A stretch of DNA of 64,000 nt from Variovorax paradoxus B4 (GTDB taxonomy: Bacteria; Pseudomonadota; Gammaproteobacteria; Burkholderiales; Burkholderiaceae_C). This document shows, one piece after another, positions 52,189 through 61,462 of the stretch. The stretch spans positions 2,852,001 through 2,916,000 of the forward strand of contig NC_022247.1 of the NCBI RefSeq assembly GCF_000463015.1, in the 5' to 3' direction. Below the pieces are notes generated by a model. The model was not told the origin of the DNA and did not search any database. It was given only the letters and a program-made list of their open reading frames with translations. Positions within the stretch are counted from its first letter, which is position 1, and each line of letters starts with the position of its first letter. A program made the position numbers and the translations under genes.

Positions 52189-54527
52189 CAGCGCACCGCC
52201 CTGCCCTCTGCCCCGCCATGCGAAGCCGCCAGCCGTGCCGCGTTGAGAACCACCACCAGCGAACTCGCCGCCATGCCCAGCCCGGCCAGCCATGCGGGCA
52301 GCCAGCCCGCAACGGCCAGCGGCACGCACAGCGCGTTGTAGCCGGCGGCCCATGCGAGGTTCTGCCGCACCACGCGCAGCGTTCGACGCGCCTGCGCGAT
52401 GGTGCGCGGAATGGCCCCGAGCGCATCCCCCAGCACCACGAAGTCGGACCGCGCGCGTGAGAGCGGCACGGCGCGCCCGAAGGCGAAGGACGCGTTCGCA
52501 CGCGCCAGCGAAGGCCCGTCGTTCAGGCCGTCGCCGACCATCGCCACCTGCCTGCCCTCCGCCTGGAGGCGCCACAGGACCTCGAGCTTGTCTTCGGGCG
52601 TGCAGCCGCCCTGGGCGAATTCGATGCCGGCCCGCGCGGCGATCTCCCGCGCGGCGCTGTCGCGGTCGCCGGAAAGCAGGCGCACCGTGATCCCTTCGGC
52701 CTGCAACGCGGCCACGGCGGCGGCGGCGTCCGCGCGCAGTTCCTCGGCCAGCACGAAGCTCGCGATCCAGCCCTGTTCGTCGCTCAGGTGAACCTGCGGC
52801 GCCTCGACTTGCAGCGGCGCCACGTTGCAGTAGCTCGCCGAGCCCAGCCGCACGCGCCGCGCCGTTCCGCCGGCGCTCGTGATGCTTCGGCGCAGCAGGC
52901 CTTCGAGGCCGAGGCCGGCCAGCTCGGCCGGCTGCGTCACTTCCCAGGCGGGCGGCGAGCGGAATTGCGCATTCCATGCATTCACCAGCGCACGCGCGCC
53001 CGGATGCAGCGAGTGCGCGCCAAGGGCGGCACCTATCTCGAGCGCATCGCCCGGGCGCAAACCCTGGCGGCAGTACACGCGTTCGAGGCGCGGCGTGTCG
53101 CCGGTCAGCGTGCCCGTCTTGTCGAAGACCACCGTATCGACCGAGGCCAGCGCCTCCAGCGCCTGCAGGTTGGACGTGAGCACGCCGCCGCGCGCCAGCG
53201 CGCCCGCGCTCGCAAGCATCGCGGCCGGCGTTGCGAGAGACAGCGCACACGGACAGGTCACGATCAGCACCGCTACCGCCACCATCAAGGCCTTGCCCGA
53301 ATCGACATGCCACCAGAAGGCCGCAGCCCCGGCAGCCGATACCAGCACCAGCACGAGAAACGGCCGCGCGATCCGGTCGGCCAGCCGGGCCAGCCGCGGC
53401 TTGCTGAGCGCGGCGCTTTCCATCAGCCGCACGATCTGCGCGAAGCGCGTGCCCTCGCCCACCGATTCGATGCGCACCTGCACGGTGGCCGACAGGTTGT
53501 GGCTGCCCGCCAGCACGCGCTCGCCACGCGCCCGTGCCACGGGGCGGGATTCGCCGGTCAGCAGCGCCTCGTCGGTGCTGGTGCCGCCGTCGATCAGCAC
53601 GCCGTCGGCCGGAAAGGCCTCGCCCGGGCGTACCCGCACCACGTCGCTCGCAGCCAGGCGCCGTACCGCCACGCGCTCCCAGCCACCTGCGGCATCGAGG
53701 CGTTCGATGCTGTCGGGAAGGCGATTCATCACGGCCTCGAGCGAGCCGGCGGTACGGTCCCGCAGCCGCGCCTCGAGCCAGCGGCCCGTGAGCAGGAAGA
53801 AGACGAACATGGTCAGCGAGTCGAAATAGACCTCGTGCCCCAGCGCGCCCGCGCTGTCGAAGGTGGCCGCGGTGCTGACCGCGAACGCAATGGCGATGCC
53901 GAAGGCAACCGGCACGTCCATGCCGATGCGTGCATGGCGAAGATCGCGCCACGCACTGCGGAAAAAGGGACCGCAAGAGAAGAACAGCACCGGCAGCGTC
54001 AGCACCCACGAGGCCCAGCGAAGCAGCTGCGCGGCGTCCGGCGTCATTTCGCCGGGCTGCGCGATGTAGGCCGGGTAGGCATACATCATCACCTGCATCA
54101 TGCAGAAGCCCGACACCAGCCAGCGCCAGAGCGCGAGCCGCAGCTCGCGTGAACGGCTCTCGCGCGCGGAGCCATCGGCGGCGGGCACCAGCCGGTAACC
54201 GGCGGCTTCGGAGGCCTCGAACCAGCGCGAGGGCCGCGTCAGCGCGGCGGACCACACCACGCGTGCGCGCTGGCTCGCGGCGTTCACCTGCACCTCGAGC
54301 ACGCCCGCCACGCGCTGCAGCGCCGCCTCCACGGCAAGGCCGCAGCCTGCGCAGTGCATGCCCTCCACCGCCACCTGCGATTCCCAGCGCGCAGTGCCGG
54401 CATCGCCGCCATCGAGCGCACGGCCGAACGCGGGCCATTCGGAGGGATCGTCGAGCACCTGCCACTCTTCACGGGGAGCCCGTGGGAGCGCGGCGGCCGG
54501 GGAAAAAGAGGCGAGCGCGGCTTGCAT
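52188..54527 (-). CDS. ccoI: Copper-translocating P-type ATPase CcoI/FixI
   Basis: A 779-residue P1B-ATPase that exports copper for cbb3 assembly. Order: a metal-binding domain with GMHCAGCG near 57; membrane helices; TGES actuator (LLTGESRPV near 325); CPC in [12 protein letters not shown] near 405; phosphorylation DKTGTLTGD near 450; [13 protein letters not shown] near 660. The ATG at 54527 gives the family N-terminus. The gene diverges from a universal stress gene, with an FNR box between; the corresponding minus -10 would make it nearly leaderless, so its real promoter is uncertain. Confidence 0.95.
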   Translation of the reverse strand: MQAALASFSPAAALPRAPREEWQVLDDPSEWPAFGRALDGGDAGTARWESQVAVEGMHCAGCGLAVEAALQRVAGVLEVQVNAASQRARVVWSAALTRPSRWFEASEAAGYRLVPAADGSARESRSRELRLALWRWLVSGFCMMQVMMYAYPAYIAQPGEMTPDAAQLLRWASWVLTLPVLFFSCGPFFRSAWRDLRHARIGMDVPVAFGIAIAFAVSTAATFDSAGALGHEVYFDSLTMFVFFLLTGRWLEARLRDRTAGSLEAVMNRLPDSIERLDAAGGWERVAVRRLAASDVVRVRPGEAFPADGVLIDGGTSTDEALLTGESRPVARARGERVLAGSHNLSATVQVRIESVGEGTRFAQIVRLMESAALSKPRLARLADRIARPFLVLVLVSAAGAAAFWWHVDSGKALMVAVAVLIVTCPCALSLATPAAMLASAGALARGGVLTSNLQALEALASVDTVVFDKTGTLTGDTPRLERVYCRQGLRPGDALEIGAALGAHSLHPGARALVNAWNAQFRSPPAWEVTQPAELAGLGLEGLLRRSITSAGGTARRVRLGSASYCNVAPLQVEAPQVHLSDEQGWIASFVLAEELRADAAAAVAALQAEGITVRLLSGDRDSAAREIAARAGIEFAQGGCTPEDKLEVLWRLQAEGRQVAMVGDGLNDGPSLARANASFAFGRAVPLSRARSDFVVLGDALGAIPRTIAQARRTLRVVRQNLAWAAGYNALCVPLAVAGWLPAWLAGLGMAASSLVVVLNAARLAASHGGAEGRAVR

Positions 54528-54561
54528 CGGGCAAGGCTAAGGGCCGAGGCCCCGCCCCCGT

Positions 54562-54603
54562 TTGATCTGCATCAAGAGGTGAAAACGACCCGCGGCCTAA
54601 GCT
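54562..54603 (+). promoter_or_regulatory. Perfect FNR/Anr box and -10 for the second universal stress gene
   Basis: TTGATCTGCATCAA at 54562-54575 is a perfect dyad. TAAGCT, a TAnnnT hexamer, lies 22 bases downstream at 54598-54603, so the box sits at about -41. On the other strand TAGCCT (54539-54534) is at the same distance toward ccoI. Confidence 0.75.
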
Positions 54604-54632
54604 CGCGGCACACTTCCCCGGAGAGAAAAACC

Positions 54633-55076
54633 ATGTTCAAGCGCATTCTCGTGGCCACCGACGGCTCCACGCTCTCGAAGAAGGCGGTCACGAGCGCGAT
54701 TGCCCTCGCGAGCCGGCACGATGCCGACCTCGTGGCGCTCACCGTGGTGCCGCGCTACCCGAAAAGCTATTTCGACGGCGCCATGTCCTTCTCGCCCGAG
54801 GACATCGCCCGGGTGGAAAAGCAGTGGGCCGACAAGGCGCAGGGCATGCTCGACGCCGTAGCGACGCGTGCGGTGGCGAGCGGCGTGCAGTTGAAGACGG
54901 CCATCGCCAACTCCGACCTGGTGGCCGAATCGATCGTCGCCGCCGCCAAGAAGCACAAGTGCGACCTGATCGTGATGGCCTCGCACGGCCGCAAGGGCAT
55001 CAAGCGGCTGCTGCTGGGCAGCGAGACGCAGCACGTGCTGACGCACTCCAGCCTGCCGGTGCTCGTGCTGCGCTGA
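54633..55076 (+). CDS. Universal stress protein (UspA family)
   Basis: A 147-residue single-domain Usp: RILVATDGSTLSKKAVTSAI at the start and MASHGRKGIKRLLLGSETQHVL near 117, which matches the ATP-binding loop. It differs from the first Usp of the window (about 35% alike by eye). The ATG at 54633 follows GGAGAG. Low-oxygen induction is inferred from its perfect FNR box. It converges with the AraC gene 18 bases away. Confidence 0.94.
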   Translation: MFKRILVATDGSTLSKKAVTSAIALASRHDADLVALTVVPRYPKSYFDGAMSFSPEDIARVEKQWADKAQGMLDAVATRAVASGVQLKTAIANSDLVAESIVAAAKKHKCDLIVMASHGRKGIKRLLLGSETQHVLTHSSLPVLVLR

Positions 55077-55094
55077 CCCGCAGCGGCCCATCCT

Positions 55095-56087
55095 TCAGGC
55101 GGCCTGCATCGACCCCGCGCCGAGCGCGTCGTTCTCGGCTTCGCCGAGCCAGCGCCGCTTGTCGCGCAACGGCGGCGCACCGAACATGCGGCTGTACTCG
55201 CGCGCGAACTGCGACGGGCTCTCGTAGCCCACGCTGTGCGCCGCACTCGCCACGTCCACGCCGGCCATCAGCATCTGGCGGCGCGCTTCCTGCAGGCGCA
55301 GCTGCTTCTGGTACTGCAGCGGGCTCATGGCCGTCACGGCCTTGAAATGATGGTGGAACGACGACACGCTCATGTGCACTGCGCGCGCCATGTCCTCGAT
55401 CCGCAGCGACTGCGCGTAGTTGACGCGCAGCGCGCTGATGGCCTTGGCAACGCGCTGGGTGTGGCTGTCCTGCAGCGCGATCTGCCGCAGCCGCGCGCCC
55501 TCGCCGTTCACCAGCAGGCGGTACATGATCTCGCGCTTGATGAGCGGCGCCATGATCGGCACGTCCTCGGGCGTCTCGACCAGCCGCAGCAGCCGCAGCA
55601 CCGGCTCCAGCACCGGCATGCCGATGCGGTTGACGTACATGCCGCGCGACGCGGGCGCATTGGCCTTCGCGGGCAGCTTCTCGTCGCCGATGAGCTTGCC
55701 GATCTCGTCGATCGCCAGCTCCAGCCGCAGGCCGAGGTAGGGTTCGTTCTCGCTCGTCAGGCGCACCTGGCCGCACACCGGCAGGTCGACCGAGGTCACC
55801 AGGTAGTGCATGGGGTCGTACACATAGATGTCGTCACCCACGATGATCCGCTTGGAGCCCTGCGCGATCAGCCCGAGCGCAGGGGTTGCGAAGGCGTGCT
55901 TGGGACCGTCGGGCTTGCTGATGCAGTACACCTGCAGGCCGGCCACCGGCGTTTCCACGGTGCCGTCCCGGCCGCGCGTGATGCGGTTGATCAGCGCCAC
56001 CAGTTCCTTCCTGGCTTCGTCGAGTTCGGGCTCCAGCGGCATCGGCTGGGCAATGGCGGCAGCGATTTCGGGTGTTTCTTGGGGCAT
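55095..56087 (-). CDS. AraC family transcriptional regulator
   Basis: A 330-residue regulator. The N-terminal half has the AraC_N cupin-like domain (VYCISKPDGPKHAF, GLIAQGSKRIIVGDDIYVYDP). The C-terminal third holds two helix-turn-helices (LRIEDMARAVHMSVSSFHHHFKAV and VASAAHSVGYESPSQFAREY). The ATG at 56087 is preferred; a GTG at 56105 would add six residues. It is divergent from the aldo/keto reductase gene over 237 bases and likely controls it, as is usual for this subfamily. Confidence 0.93.
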   Translation of the reverse strand: MPQETPEIAAAIAQPMPLEPELDEARKELVALINRITRGRDGTVETPVAGLQVYCISKPDGPKHAFATPALGLIAQGSKRIIVGDDIYVYDPMHYLVTSVDLPVCGQVRLTSENEPYLGLRLELAIDEIGKLIGDEKLPAKANAPASRGMYVNRIGMPVLEPVLRLLRLVETPEDVPIMAPLIKREIMYRLLVNGEGARLRQIALQDSHTQRVAKAISALRVNYAQSLRIEDMARAVHMSVSSFHHHFKAVTAMSPLQYQKQLRLQEARRQMLMAGVDVASAAHSVGYESPSQFAREYSRMFGAPPLRDKRRWLGEAENDALGAGSMQAA

Positions 56088-56324
56088 GTTCGGGGGCCTT
56101 GTCACGAGTTGGGCCGCAGTGGCGGCCGGCGTGGAGGATCGGGTGGTTCAAAGCTTAGCGCCGCTCCCATGAATCTGCACGGCCCGAACAGGAGGTCTGG
56201 AGAAATAGGCAAAGACTTTGCAGGAACGCGCTCGCCATGCCCGGCGCTGCGGCCGGATACTTTTGCGGTCGATGGGGGCTTTCCGGCCCCTTCCAGTGCC
56301 ACCCCCACCCAAAGGACACCTCTC

Positions 56325-57374
56325 ATGCAGTACCGCAAATTCGGCCGCACCGGCCTGTTCGTTTCCGAACTCTGCCTCGGCACCATGACCTTCGGCGGCT
56401 CCAGCGGCATCTGGGGCCAGATCGGCAACCTCCAGCAGTCGGAGGCGGAAAGCCTGGTCGGCCGCGCGCTCGACGCCGGCATCAACTTCATCGACACCGC
56501 CGACGTGTATTCCGAAGGCCTTTCGGAAACCATCACCGGCCAGGCGCTGAAGAACCTCAAGGTGCCGCGCGAGAACGTCGTGGTCGCCACCAAGGTTTTC
56601 GGCGAAACCGGCAAGAGCGCCAACGCGGCCGGCGCCTCGCGTTACCACATCATGGATGGCGTGAAGGCCAGCCTGAAGCGCCTGCAGCTGGACCACATCG
56701 ACCTGTACCAGATCCACGGCTTCGACCCGGTCACGCCCATCGAGGAAACCGTGCGCGCGCTGGACAACCTGGTGCAGCAGGGCCACGTGCGCTACGTGGG
56801 CGTCTCGAACTGGGCGGCCTGGCAGATCATGAAGGCGCTGGGCATTGCCGAGCGCCAAGGGCTCGCGCGCTTCGAATCGCTGCAGGCCTACTACACCATC
56901 GCCGGGCGTGACCTGGAACGCGAACTGGCGCCAATGCTGCAGAGCGAAAGCCTCGGCCTGATGGTCTGGAGCCCGCTGGCGGGCGGCCTGCTGAGCGGCA
57001 AGTACGGGCGTGGCACCGAAGCCGAAAAAGGCAGCCGGCGCACCAGCTTCGACTTTCCGCCGGTGAACGTCGAACGCGCCTACGACTGCATCGACGTGAT
57101 GCGCCAGCTGGCCGAAGCGCGCAAGGTGTCGGTGGCGCAGATTGCGCTCGCGTGGCTGCTGCACCAGCCGGTGGTGACCAGCGTGATCGTCGGCGCCAAG
57201 CGCGTCGAGCAGCTGGACGACAATATCGCCGCCACCGCCATCCGGCTCTCCGCCGAAGAGCTGGCCGAACTCGGCAAGGTGAGCGCCCTGCCCTCCGAGT
57301 ACCCGGGCTGGATGCTCGAGCGCCAGGGCGGCGCACGGGCGAAACGCCTCGCCGAGTCAGGCCAGCGCGGCTGA
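56325..57374 (+). CDS. Aldo/keto reductase
   Basis: A 349-residue NADPH-dependent TIM-barrel reductase. Catalytic residues are seen in INFIDTADVYSEG (Asp and Tyr), VVVATKVFGE (Lys) and DLYQIHGFDP (His); VIVGAKRVEQLDDNI binds the cofactor near the end. It resembles the YajO/Tas-like group. The substrate is unknown. The ATG at 56325 follows AAAGGA. Its last 18 bases overlap the end of bioD on the other strand. Confidence 0.94.
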   Translation: MQYRKFGRTGLFVSELCLGTMTFGGSSGIWGQIGNLQQSEAESLVGRALDAGINFIDTADVYSEGLSETITGQALKNLKVPRENVVVATKVFGETGKSANAAGASRYHIMDGVKASLKRLQLDHIDLYQIHGFDPVTPIEETVRALDNLVQQGHVRYVGVSNWAAWQIMKALGIAERQGLARFESLQAYYTIAGRDLERELAPMLQSESLGLMVWSPLAGGLLSGKYGRGTEAEKGSRRTSFDFPPVNVERAYDCIDVMRQLAEARKVSVAQIALAWLLHQPVVTSVIVGAKRVEQLDDNIAATAIRLSAEELAELGKVSALPSEYPGWMLERQGGARAKRLAESGQRG

Positions 57375-58079
57375 CCGGTGCGCGGCGTGGGCCGCGGTGG
57401 CGCGCAATGCGCGCAGATCGATGTGCCGCGCGGCGGTTGCCGCCGAGGGCTCGGCCAGGTGCGGCACCACGCCGAGCAATGGCGCACCGAGCCGGCCGCG
57501 CAGCGTCTGGAGGTTGGCCTCAGGTGCCAGCATCCCCGGCTCGACGGCGCTCGCGATCCACCCTGCCAGCACGAGCCCGCGCGCGCGGATGGCTTCCGCC
57601 GTGAGCAGCGCGTGGTTCAGGCAGCCGAGCCGCAGCCCGACCACGAGGATCACCGGCAGGCCCAGCGCCACGGCCAGGTCGGCGCTGTCGAGGTCGTCGC
57701 CGAACGGCACGCAGAACCCGCCCACGCCTTCGACGACCACCGCATCGGCGCACTGCGACAACGCCGCAAAGGCCGACAGCAGCGGCGGCAACGCGATACG
57801 TACGCCCTCCTCCCGCGCCGCCAGGTGCGGCGACATCGGCGCGCGCAGCAGGTACGGGCAGCGCAAGGCCAACGGCACATCGACATTGCCGGCCGCGCGC
57901 AGCTGCTCGACGTCATCGTTGCGCCAACCACCGTCGACCGGCTCCAGACCCGCGGCCACCGGCTTCATGCCGACCGCCCGCAGGCCCGAGGCGGCCAGCA
58001 GGCTCAGCATCGCGCTGCTGGCCAGCGTCTTGCCGACGCCCGTGTCGGTGCCCGTGACGAACCAGCGGCGGTGCGTCAT
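57357..58079 (-). CDS. bioD: Dethiobiotin synthetase
   Basis: A 240-residue ATP-dependent carboxylase closing the ureido ring of dethiobiotin. The P-loop GTDTGVGKT is at residues 9-17, KPVAAG near 39, and VEGVGGFCVPF near 115. The start ATG overlaps the stop of a nine-codon ORF as ATGA (see next entries). It is the last gene of the bioA-bioF-bioD row. No bioB or bioC is in the window. Confidence 0.95.
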   Translation of the reverse strand: MTHRRWFVTGTDTGVGKTLASSAMLSLLAASGLRAVGMKPVAAGLEPVDGGWRNDDVEQLRAAGNVDVPLALRCPYLLRAPMSPHLAAREEGVRIALPPLLSAFAALSQCADAVVVEGVGGFCVPFGDDLDSADLAVALGLPVILVVGLRLGCLNHALLTAEAIRARGLVLAGWIASAVEPGMLAPEANLQTLRGRLGAPLLGVVPHLAEPSAATAARHIDLRALRATAAHAAHRSAALA

Positions 58080-58105
58080 TGGTGCACCCTTGGCGCTGCG
58101 CTCAT
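58076..58105 (-). other. Mini-ORF 2 (9 residues) between bioF and bioD
   Basis: ATG at 58105 to TGA at 58076 codes MSAAPRVHQ. GGAGG stands six bases before its ATG. Its start overlaps the stop of mini-ORF 1 and its stop overlaps the bioD start, each as ATGA. It probably serves to hand ribosomes to bioD; the peptide itself may be irrelevant. Confidence 0.5.
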
Positions 58106-58170
58106 TGGGTAACCTCCGTGCTCCGCACTGCGGTGCGAGCCCCCTTCGGAACGGCCGGGCGGGAGCTCAT
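58102..58170 (-). other. Mini-ORF 1 (22 residues) between bioF and bioD
   Basis: ATG at 58170 overlaps the bioF stop as ATGA; TGA ends at 58102. The peptide begins [15 protein letters not shown] and is basic. The DNA has an inverted element GCACCGCAGTGC in its middle and, from memory, resembles sequences inserted between genes in Variovorax and Acidovorax. It may be a dispersed repeat that keeps translation going across the insertion. Confidence 0.5.
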
Positions 58171-59402
58171 AAGGCAACCTCCTTCCAGGGCTGCGCCAAC
58201 GCGTCGCCCAGGGCACCGAGCAGCCGTGCCACGTCGGCCTCGCCGTGGCTGGCCGACAGCGTGATCCGCAGCCGCGCGGTGCCGGCGGGCACGGTCGGCG
58301 GGCGGATCGCACCGACGCGCAAGCCACGGGCGTCGAGCTGCGCCATCGTCCGCATCGCGCGCGCGTTGTCGCCGACGATCAGCGGCTGGATGGCGGTGGG
58401 CGAATCCGGCAGCCAGGCGCTGCCATCCGGCGGCAGGATCGCCTCGAGACCCCGGCGCAGCTGGGCGATGCGCGCCTTCAGCCGGGCGCGGCGCATGTGG
58501 CCTTCCTCGCCTTCGATCAGCGTGAGGCTGGCCAGCAGCGCGTGCGCGATGGCCGGCGGCGCGGCGGTCGTGAAGATGTACGGCCGCGCCCGCTGCACGA
58601 GGTAGTCGATCACGGTGCGGTGCGCCGCCACGAACGCGCCCGACACCCCGGCCGCCTTGCCGAGCGTGCCGATGAGCACCAGCCGCTCCGAGCGCAGGCC
58701 CATGGCCTGCAGCACGCCCCGGCCCGTGGCGCCCAGCACGCCGAAGCCGTGCGCGTCGTCCAACACCAGCCAGGCGTCGTGGCGCTCCGCCAGCGCGAGC
58801 AGTTCGGCCACCGGCGCGATGTTGCCGTCCATGCTGAAGACCGCATCGCTCACGATCAGCTTGACCGGCGCATCGCAGGAGCCGAGTTGCGCATCGAGCG
58901 CGGCCACGTCGCAATGCGGATAGCGCTCGACGCGCGCCTTGGCCAGCCGCGCCCCGTCGATCAGCGACGCATGGTTGAGCGACTCGGAAAAGATCACCGC
59001 CTCGGCGCCGCCGAGCGCCGACAGCACCGCGAGGTTGGCCATGTAGCCCGTGCAGAAGAACAGGCTTTGCGCCTCGGGGATGAACGGCGCCATCCAGCCG
59101 GCCAGCCGCTCCTCGAGCTCGGCATGCGCACGCGAGTGGCCGAGGATCAGGTGCGACCCGCCGCTGCCCGTGCCGTAGCGCGCCGCGCCTTCGGCCAGTG
59201 CGGCGGCCAGGGCCGGATGGGCGGCAAGGCCGAGGTAATCGTTGCTGCTGAAGCCGAGCATGGTGCGCTGCGCGGCCGCGCCGGCCAGCGTCAGCGATTG
59301 CTCGGGAGCGCAGGCCGTTTCGGCAATCTGCCGGCGGCGGCGCAGCGACTGCGCATCGAGCGCCGTGATCTCGTCCTGCAGGCGTTCAAGCAAGCGCGGC
59401 AT
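58167..59402 (-). CDS. bioF: 8-amino-7-oxononanoate synthase
   Basis: A 411-residue PLP enzyme that joins pimeloyl-ACP/CoA and alanine. [13 protein letters not shown] near 50, [21 protein letters not shown] near 78, [10 protein letters not shown] near 205 and the PLP lysine in [13 protein letters not shown] near 240 are family marks. The ATG at 59402 overlaps the end of bioA by 17 bases. Translation seems coupled both to bioA and, through two mini-ORFs, to bioD. Confidence 0.96.
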   Translation of the reverse strand: MPRLLERLQDEITALDAQSLRRRRQIAETACAPEQSLTLAGAAAQRTMLGFSSNDYLGLAAHPALAAALAEGAARYGTGSGGSHLILGHSRAHAELEERLAGWMAPFIPEAQSLFFCTGYMANLAVLSALGGAEAVIFSESLNHASLIDGARLAKARVERYPHCDVAALDAQLGSCDAPVKLIVSDAVFSMDGNIAPVAELLALAERHDAWLVLDDAHGFGVLGATGRGVLQAMGLRSERLVLIGTLGKAAGVSGAFVAAHRTVIDYLVQRARPYIFTTAAPPAIAHALLASLTLIEGEEGHMRRARLKARIAQLRRGLEAILPPDGSAWLPDSPTAIQPLIVGDNARAMRTMAQLDARGLRVGAIRPPTVPAGTARLRITLSASHGEADVARLLGALGDALAQPWKEVAL

Positions 59403-60789
59403 CGCGGCCTCCTTCTGCGTGGTCTTCATCGGTGGGGGCGGCCACCGCCTGCAGCGTGGCCAGCGTGCCATCGACCAGCAGGTCGATGTCGCCGTCGCCG
59501 ATCGCATAGGGCGGCATGAGGTAGACGGTCGCACCAATGGGGCGCATCAGCAGTCCGTTCGCCCGTGCAGCAAGGTGAAAGCGCTCCGCGAATCGGGCAC
59601 CGGGTTCGCACACGTCGAAGGCCGTGATCATTCCGCGCTGGCGCAGGTGATCGACGGGCATGCCGTGGAGCCCTTCGCGCAACCGGTCGATCAACCGTTC
59701 GGCGCGGGCACGGTTGCGGCGCAACGCGTCTTCACGCTCGAACAGGTCGAGTGTCGCGAGCGCCGCGCGGCAAGCCAGCGCGTTGCCGGTGTAGGAATGG
59801 GAATGCAGAAAGCTGCGCGCCGCGTCGTCGTCCACGAAGCCTTCGTAGATCGCATCGCGCGTCATCACCAGCGCCAGTGGCAGGTAGCCGCCGCTGATGC
59901 CTTTGGAAAGGCACAGGAAATCGGGCCAGATGCCGGCCTGCTCGCACGCGAAGAAGCTGCCGGTGCGCCCGCACCCCACCGCAATCTCGTCGGCAATGAG
60001 GTGCACGCCGTAGCGATCGCACAGTGCGCGCACGAGGCGCAGGTATTCGGGGGCGTGCATCGCCATGCCGGTGGCGCATTGCACCAGCGGCTCGACGATC
60101 ACGGCCGCGATCGATGCATGCCGTTCGATCAGCAGCGCTTCGAGTTCGGCCGCGGCGCGCCGCGCCACGGCGGCTGCGTCCTCGCCCGGCCGCGCGGCCC
60201 TTGCGTCGGGCGACGCGACGAGGTGCGCATGCGCGAGCAGCGGCGCGTAGGCGTCGCGGAACACCGGCACGTCGGTCACATGTAGCGCGCCCAGCGTTTC
60301 GCCGTGATAGCCCTGCCGCAGCGCGACGAAGTTCTGCTTGCCGCTGCGGCCCGCATTGCGCCACGCATGAAAGCTCATCTTCAATGCGATCTCCACCGCC
60401 GAGGCGCCATCGGAGGCGTAGAAGCAATGGCCCAGCGCATGGCCGGTCAGCGCGGCAAGCCGCTCGGCCAGCTCGACGGCCGGCGCGTGCGTGCAGCCCG
60501 CGAGCATCACATGCGAGAGCGTGTCGAGCTGGTCCTTCAGCGCGGCGTTGATGGCCGGGTGCGCATGGCCGAAGAGATTGACCCACCACGAACTCGTCGC
60601 ATCGAGGTAGCGGCGTCCGTCGTGGTCGAACAGCCAGACGCCCTCGCCCCGCGCGATCGGCAACGGCGGCACCGCCTCGAGCCGGATGCTCTGCGTGCAC
60701 GGATGCCAGACGTGGCGCCGGCTGCGCTGCTGCCAGCCGGCGTTTTTCGACGGTGCGGGCGTCGAGGGAGAAGCAATCGTTGGCGGCAT
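59386..60789 (-). CDS. bioA: Adenosylmethionine-8-amino-7-oxononanoate aminotransferase
   Basis: A 467-residue class III aminotransferase making 7,8-diaminopelargonate. RHVWHPCTQ near the start, [15 protein letters not shown] near 70, [16 protein letters not shown] near 128, [15 protein letters not shown] near 250 and the PLP lysine in [14 protein letters not shown] near 290 fit BioA. The ATG at 60789 has AAAGGAATG upstream; a 30-residue upstream reading is rejected. First gene of the biotin row. Confidence 0.96.
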   Translation of the reverse strand: MPPTIASPSTPAPSKNAGWQQRSRRHVWHPCTQSIRLEAVPPLPIARGEGVWLFDHDGRRYLDATSSWWVNLFGHAHPAINAALKDQLDTLSHVMLAGCTHAPAVELAERLAALTGHALGHCFYASDGASAVEIALKMSFHAWRNAGRSGKQNFVALRQGYHGETLGALHVTDVPVFRDAYAPLLAHAHLVASPDARAARPGEDAAAVARRAAAELEALLIERHASIAAVIVEPLVQCATGMAMHAPEYLRLVRALCDRYGVHLIADEIAVGCGRTGSFFACEQAGIWPDFLCLSKGISGGYLPLALVMTRDAIYEGFVDDDAARSFLHSHSYTGNALACRAALATLDLFEREDALRRNRARAERLIDRLREGLHGMPVDHLRQRGMITAFDVCEPGARFAERFHLAARANGLLMRPIGATVYLMPPYAIGDGDIDLLVDGTLATLQAVAAPTDEDHAEGGRDAALA

Positions 60790-61234
60790 CCGCGCATTCC
60801 TTTTGGGGGGCAAGGCGCGGGATCGTATCGGCGCAAATCCAGCGCGGCAAACCGCTGGCTCGGGTGTGAAGATGCCCATACTTGAACGACATTGGCCGGC
60901 GTAGGCTGCTCGTTCAGTTCAACCTCGCGCAACAGGACGGCTTCGCATGCGGAGGCCACCCCGAAGAGGAAATGCAAGTTGTCTTACAGACGACAAAGAT
61001 AGCGGCGGAATATCGAGTTCTCACCCCATACCAGGCCGCCATTCCTGTGATCGGACAGTCAAATGGCCGATCTCGACTATCGGCAAATGCGGGGCCTGGC
61101 GGCGCACGCCGCGCACCTCTGGGCCCTTCCCGGCATGAGGCTTGGACGACGCCCGCCGTGGGCCTATTCCCACACCAGGGGGCCGGCGCCGCGCGGACAA
61201 ATAAATGTCCACCACTCTTTCGAAGGAGCAGCTC
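60790..61234. other. Gene-free interval between bioA and the small basic protein gene
   Basis: A 445-base gap. No supported gene is seen: the open frames have no ribosome site or recognisable product. An inverted repeat TTGTC-N8-GACAA lies at 60979-60996 in a less GC-rich patch. The gap should hold the bioA promoter toward the left and that of the small gene toward the right, but I could not place either. Confidence 0.5.
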
Positions 61235-61423
61235 ATGTCCAAGACGAACCCCAACACGCCCGACGAGCGTGGTTCGTTGCCTCCCCAGCACAACAAGGCC
61301 GGCCACCAGAGCCCGACACCCCGCAACGAGCCACGCCGGACCGTCGAGAGCCGCCACGACCGCGAAAGCCATGTCGGCGGCAGCAACCAGAGCCAGTCCC
61401 GCCGGGGCGGCTCGACGCATTGA
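61235..61423 (+). CDS. Small basic, disordered hypothetical protein
   Basis: A 62-residue protein without hydrophobic segments, rich in Pro, Asn, Gln, Arg, Ser and His (SKTNPNTPDERGSLPPQHN; ESHVGGSNQSQSRRGGS). The strong AAGGAG six bases before the ATG at 61235 argues that it is expressed. An ATG at 61205 would add ten residues but lacks such a site. No family is recognised. It may be a stress-induced hydrophilin-like protein; that is a guess. Confidence 0.65.
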   Translation: MSKTNPNTPDERGSLPPQHNKAGHQSPTPRNEPRRTVESRHDRESHVGGSNQSQSRRGGSTH

Positions 61424-61462
61424 GGGCGCCCGCCTGAACACCACCGTCACATCGAGTTCGAC

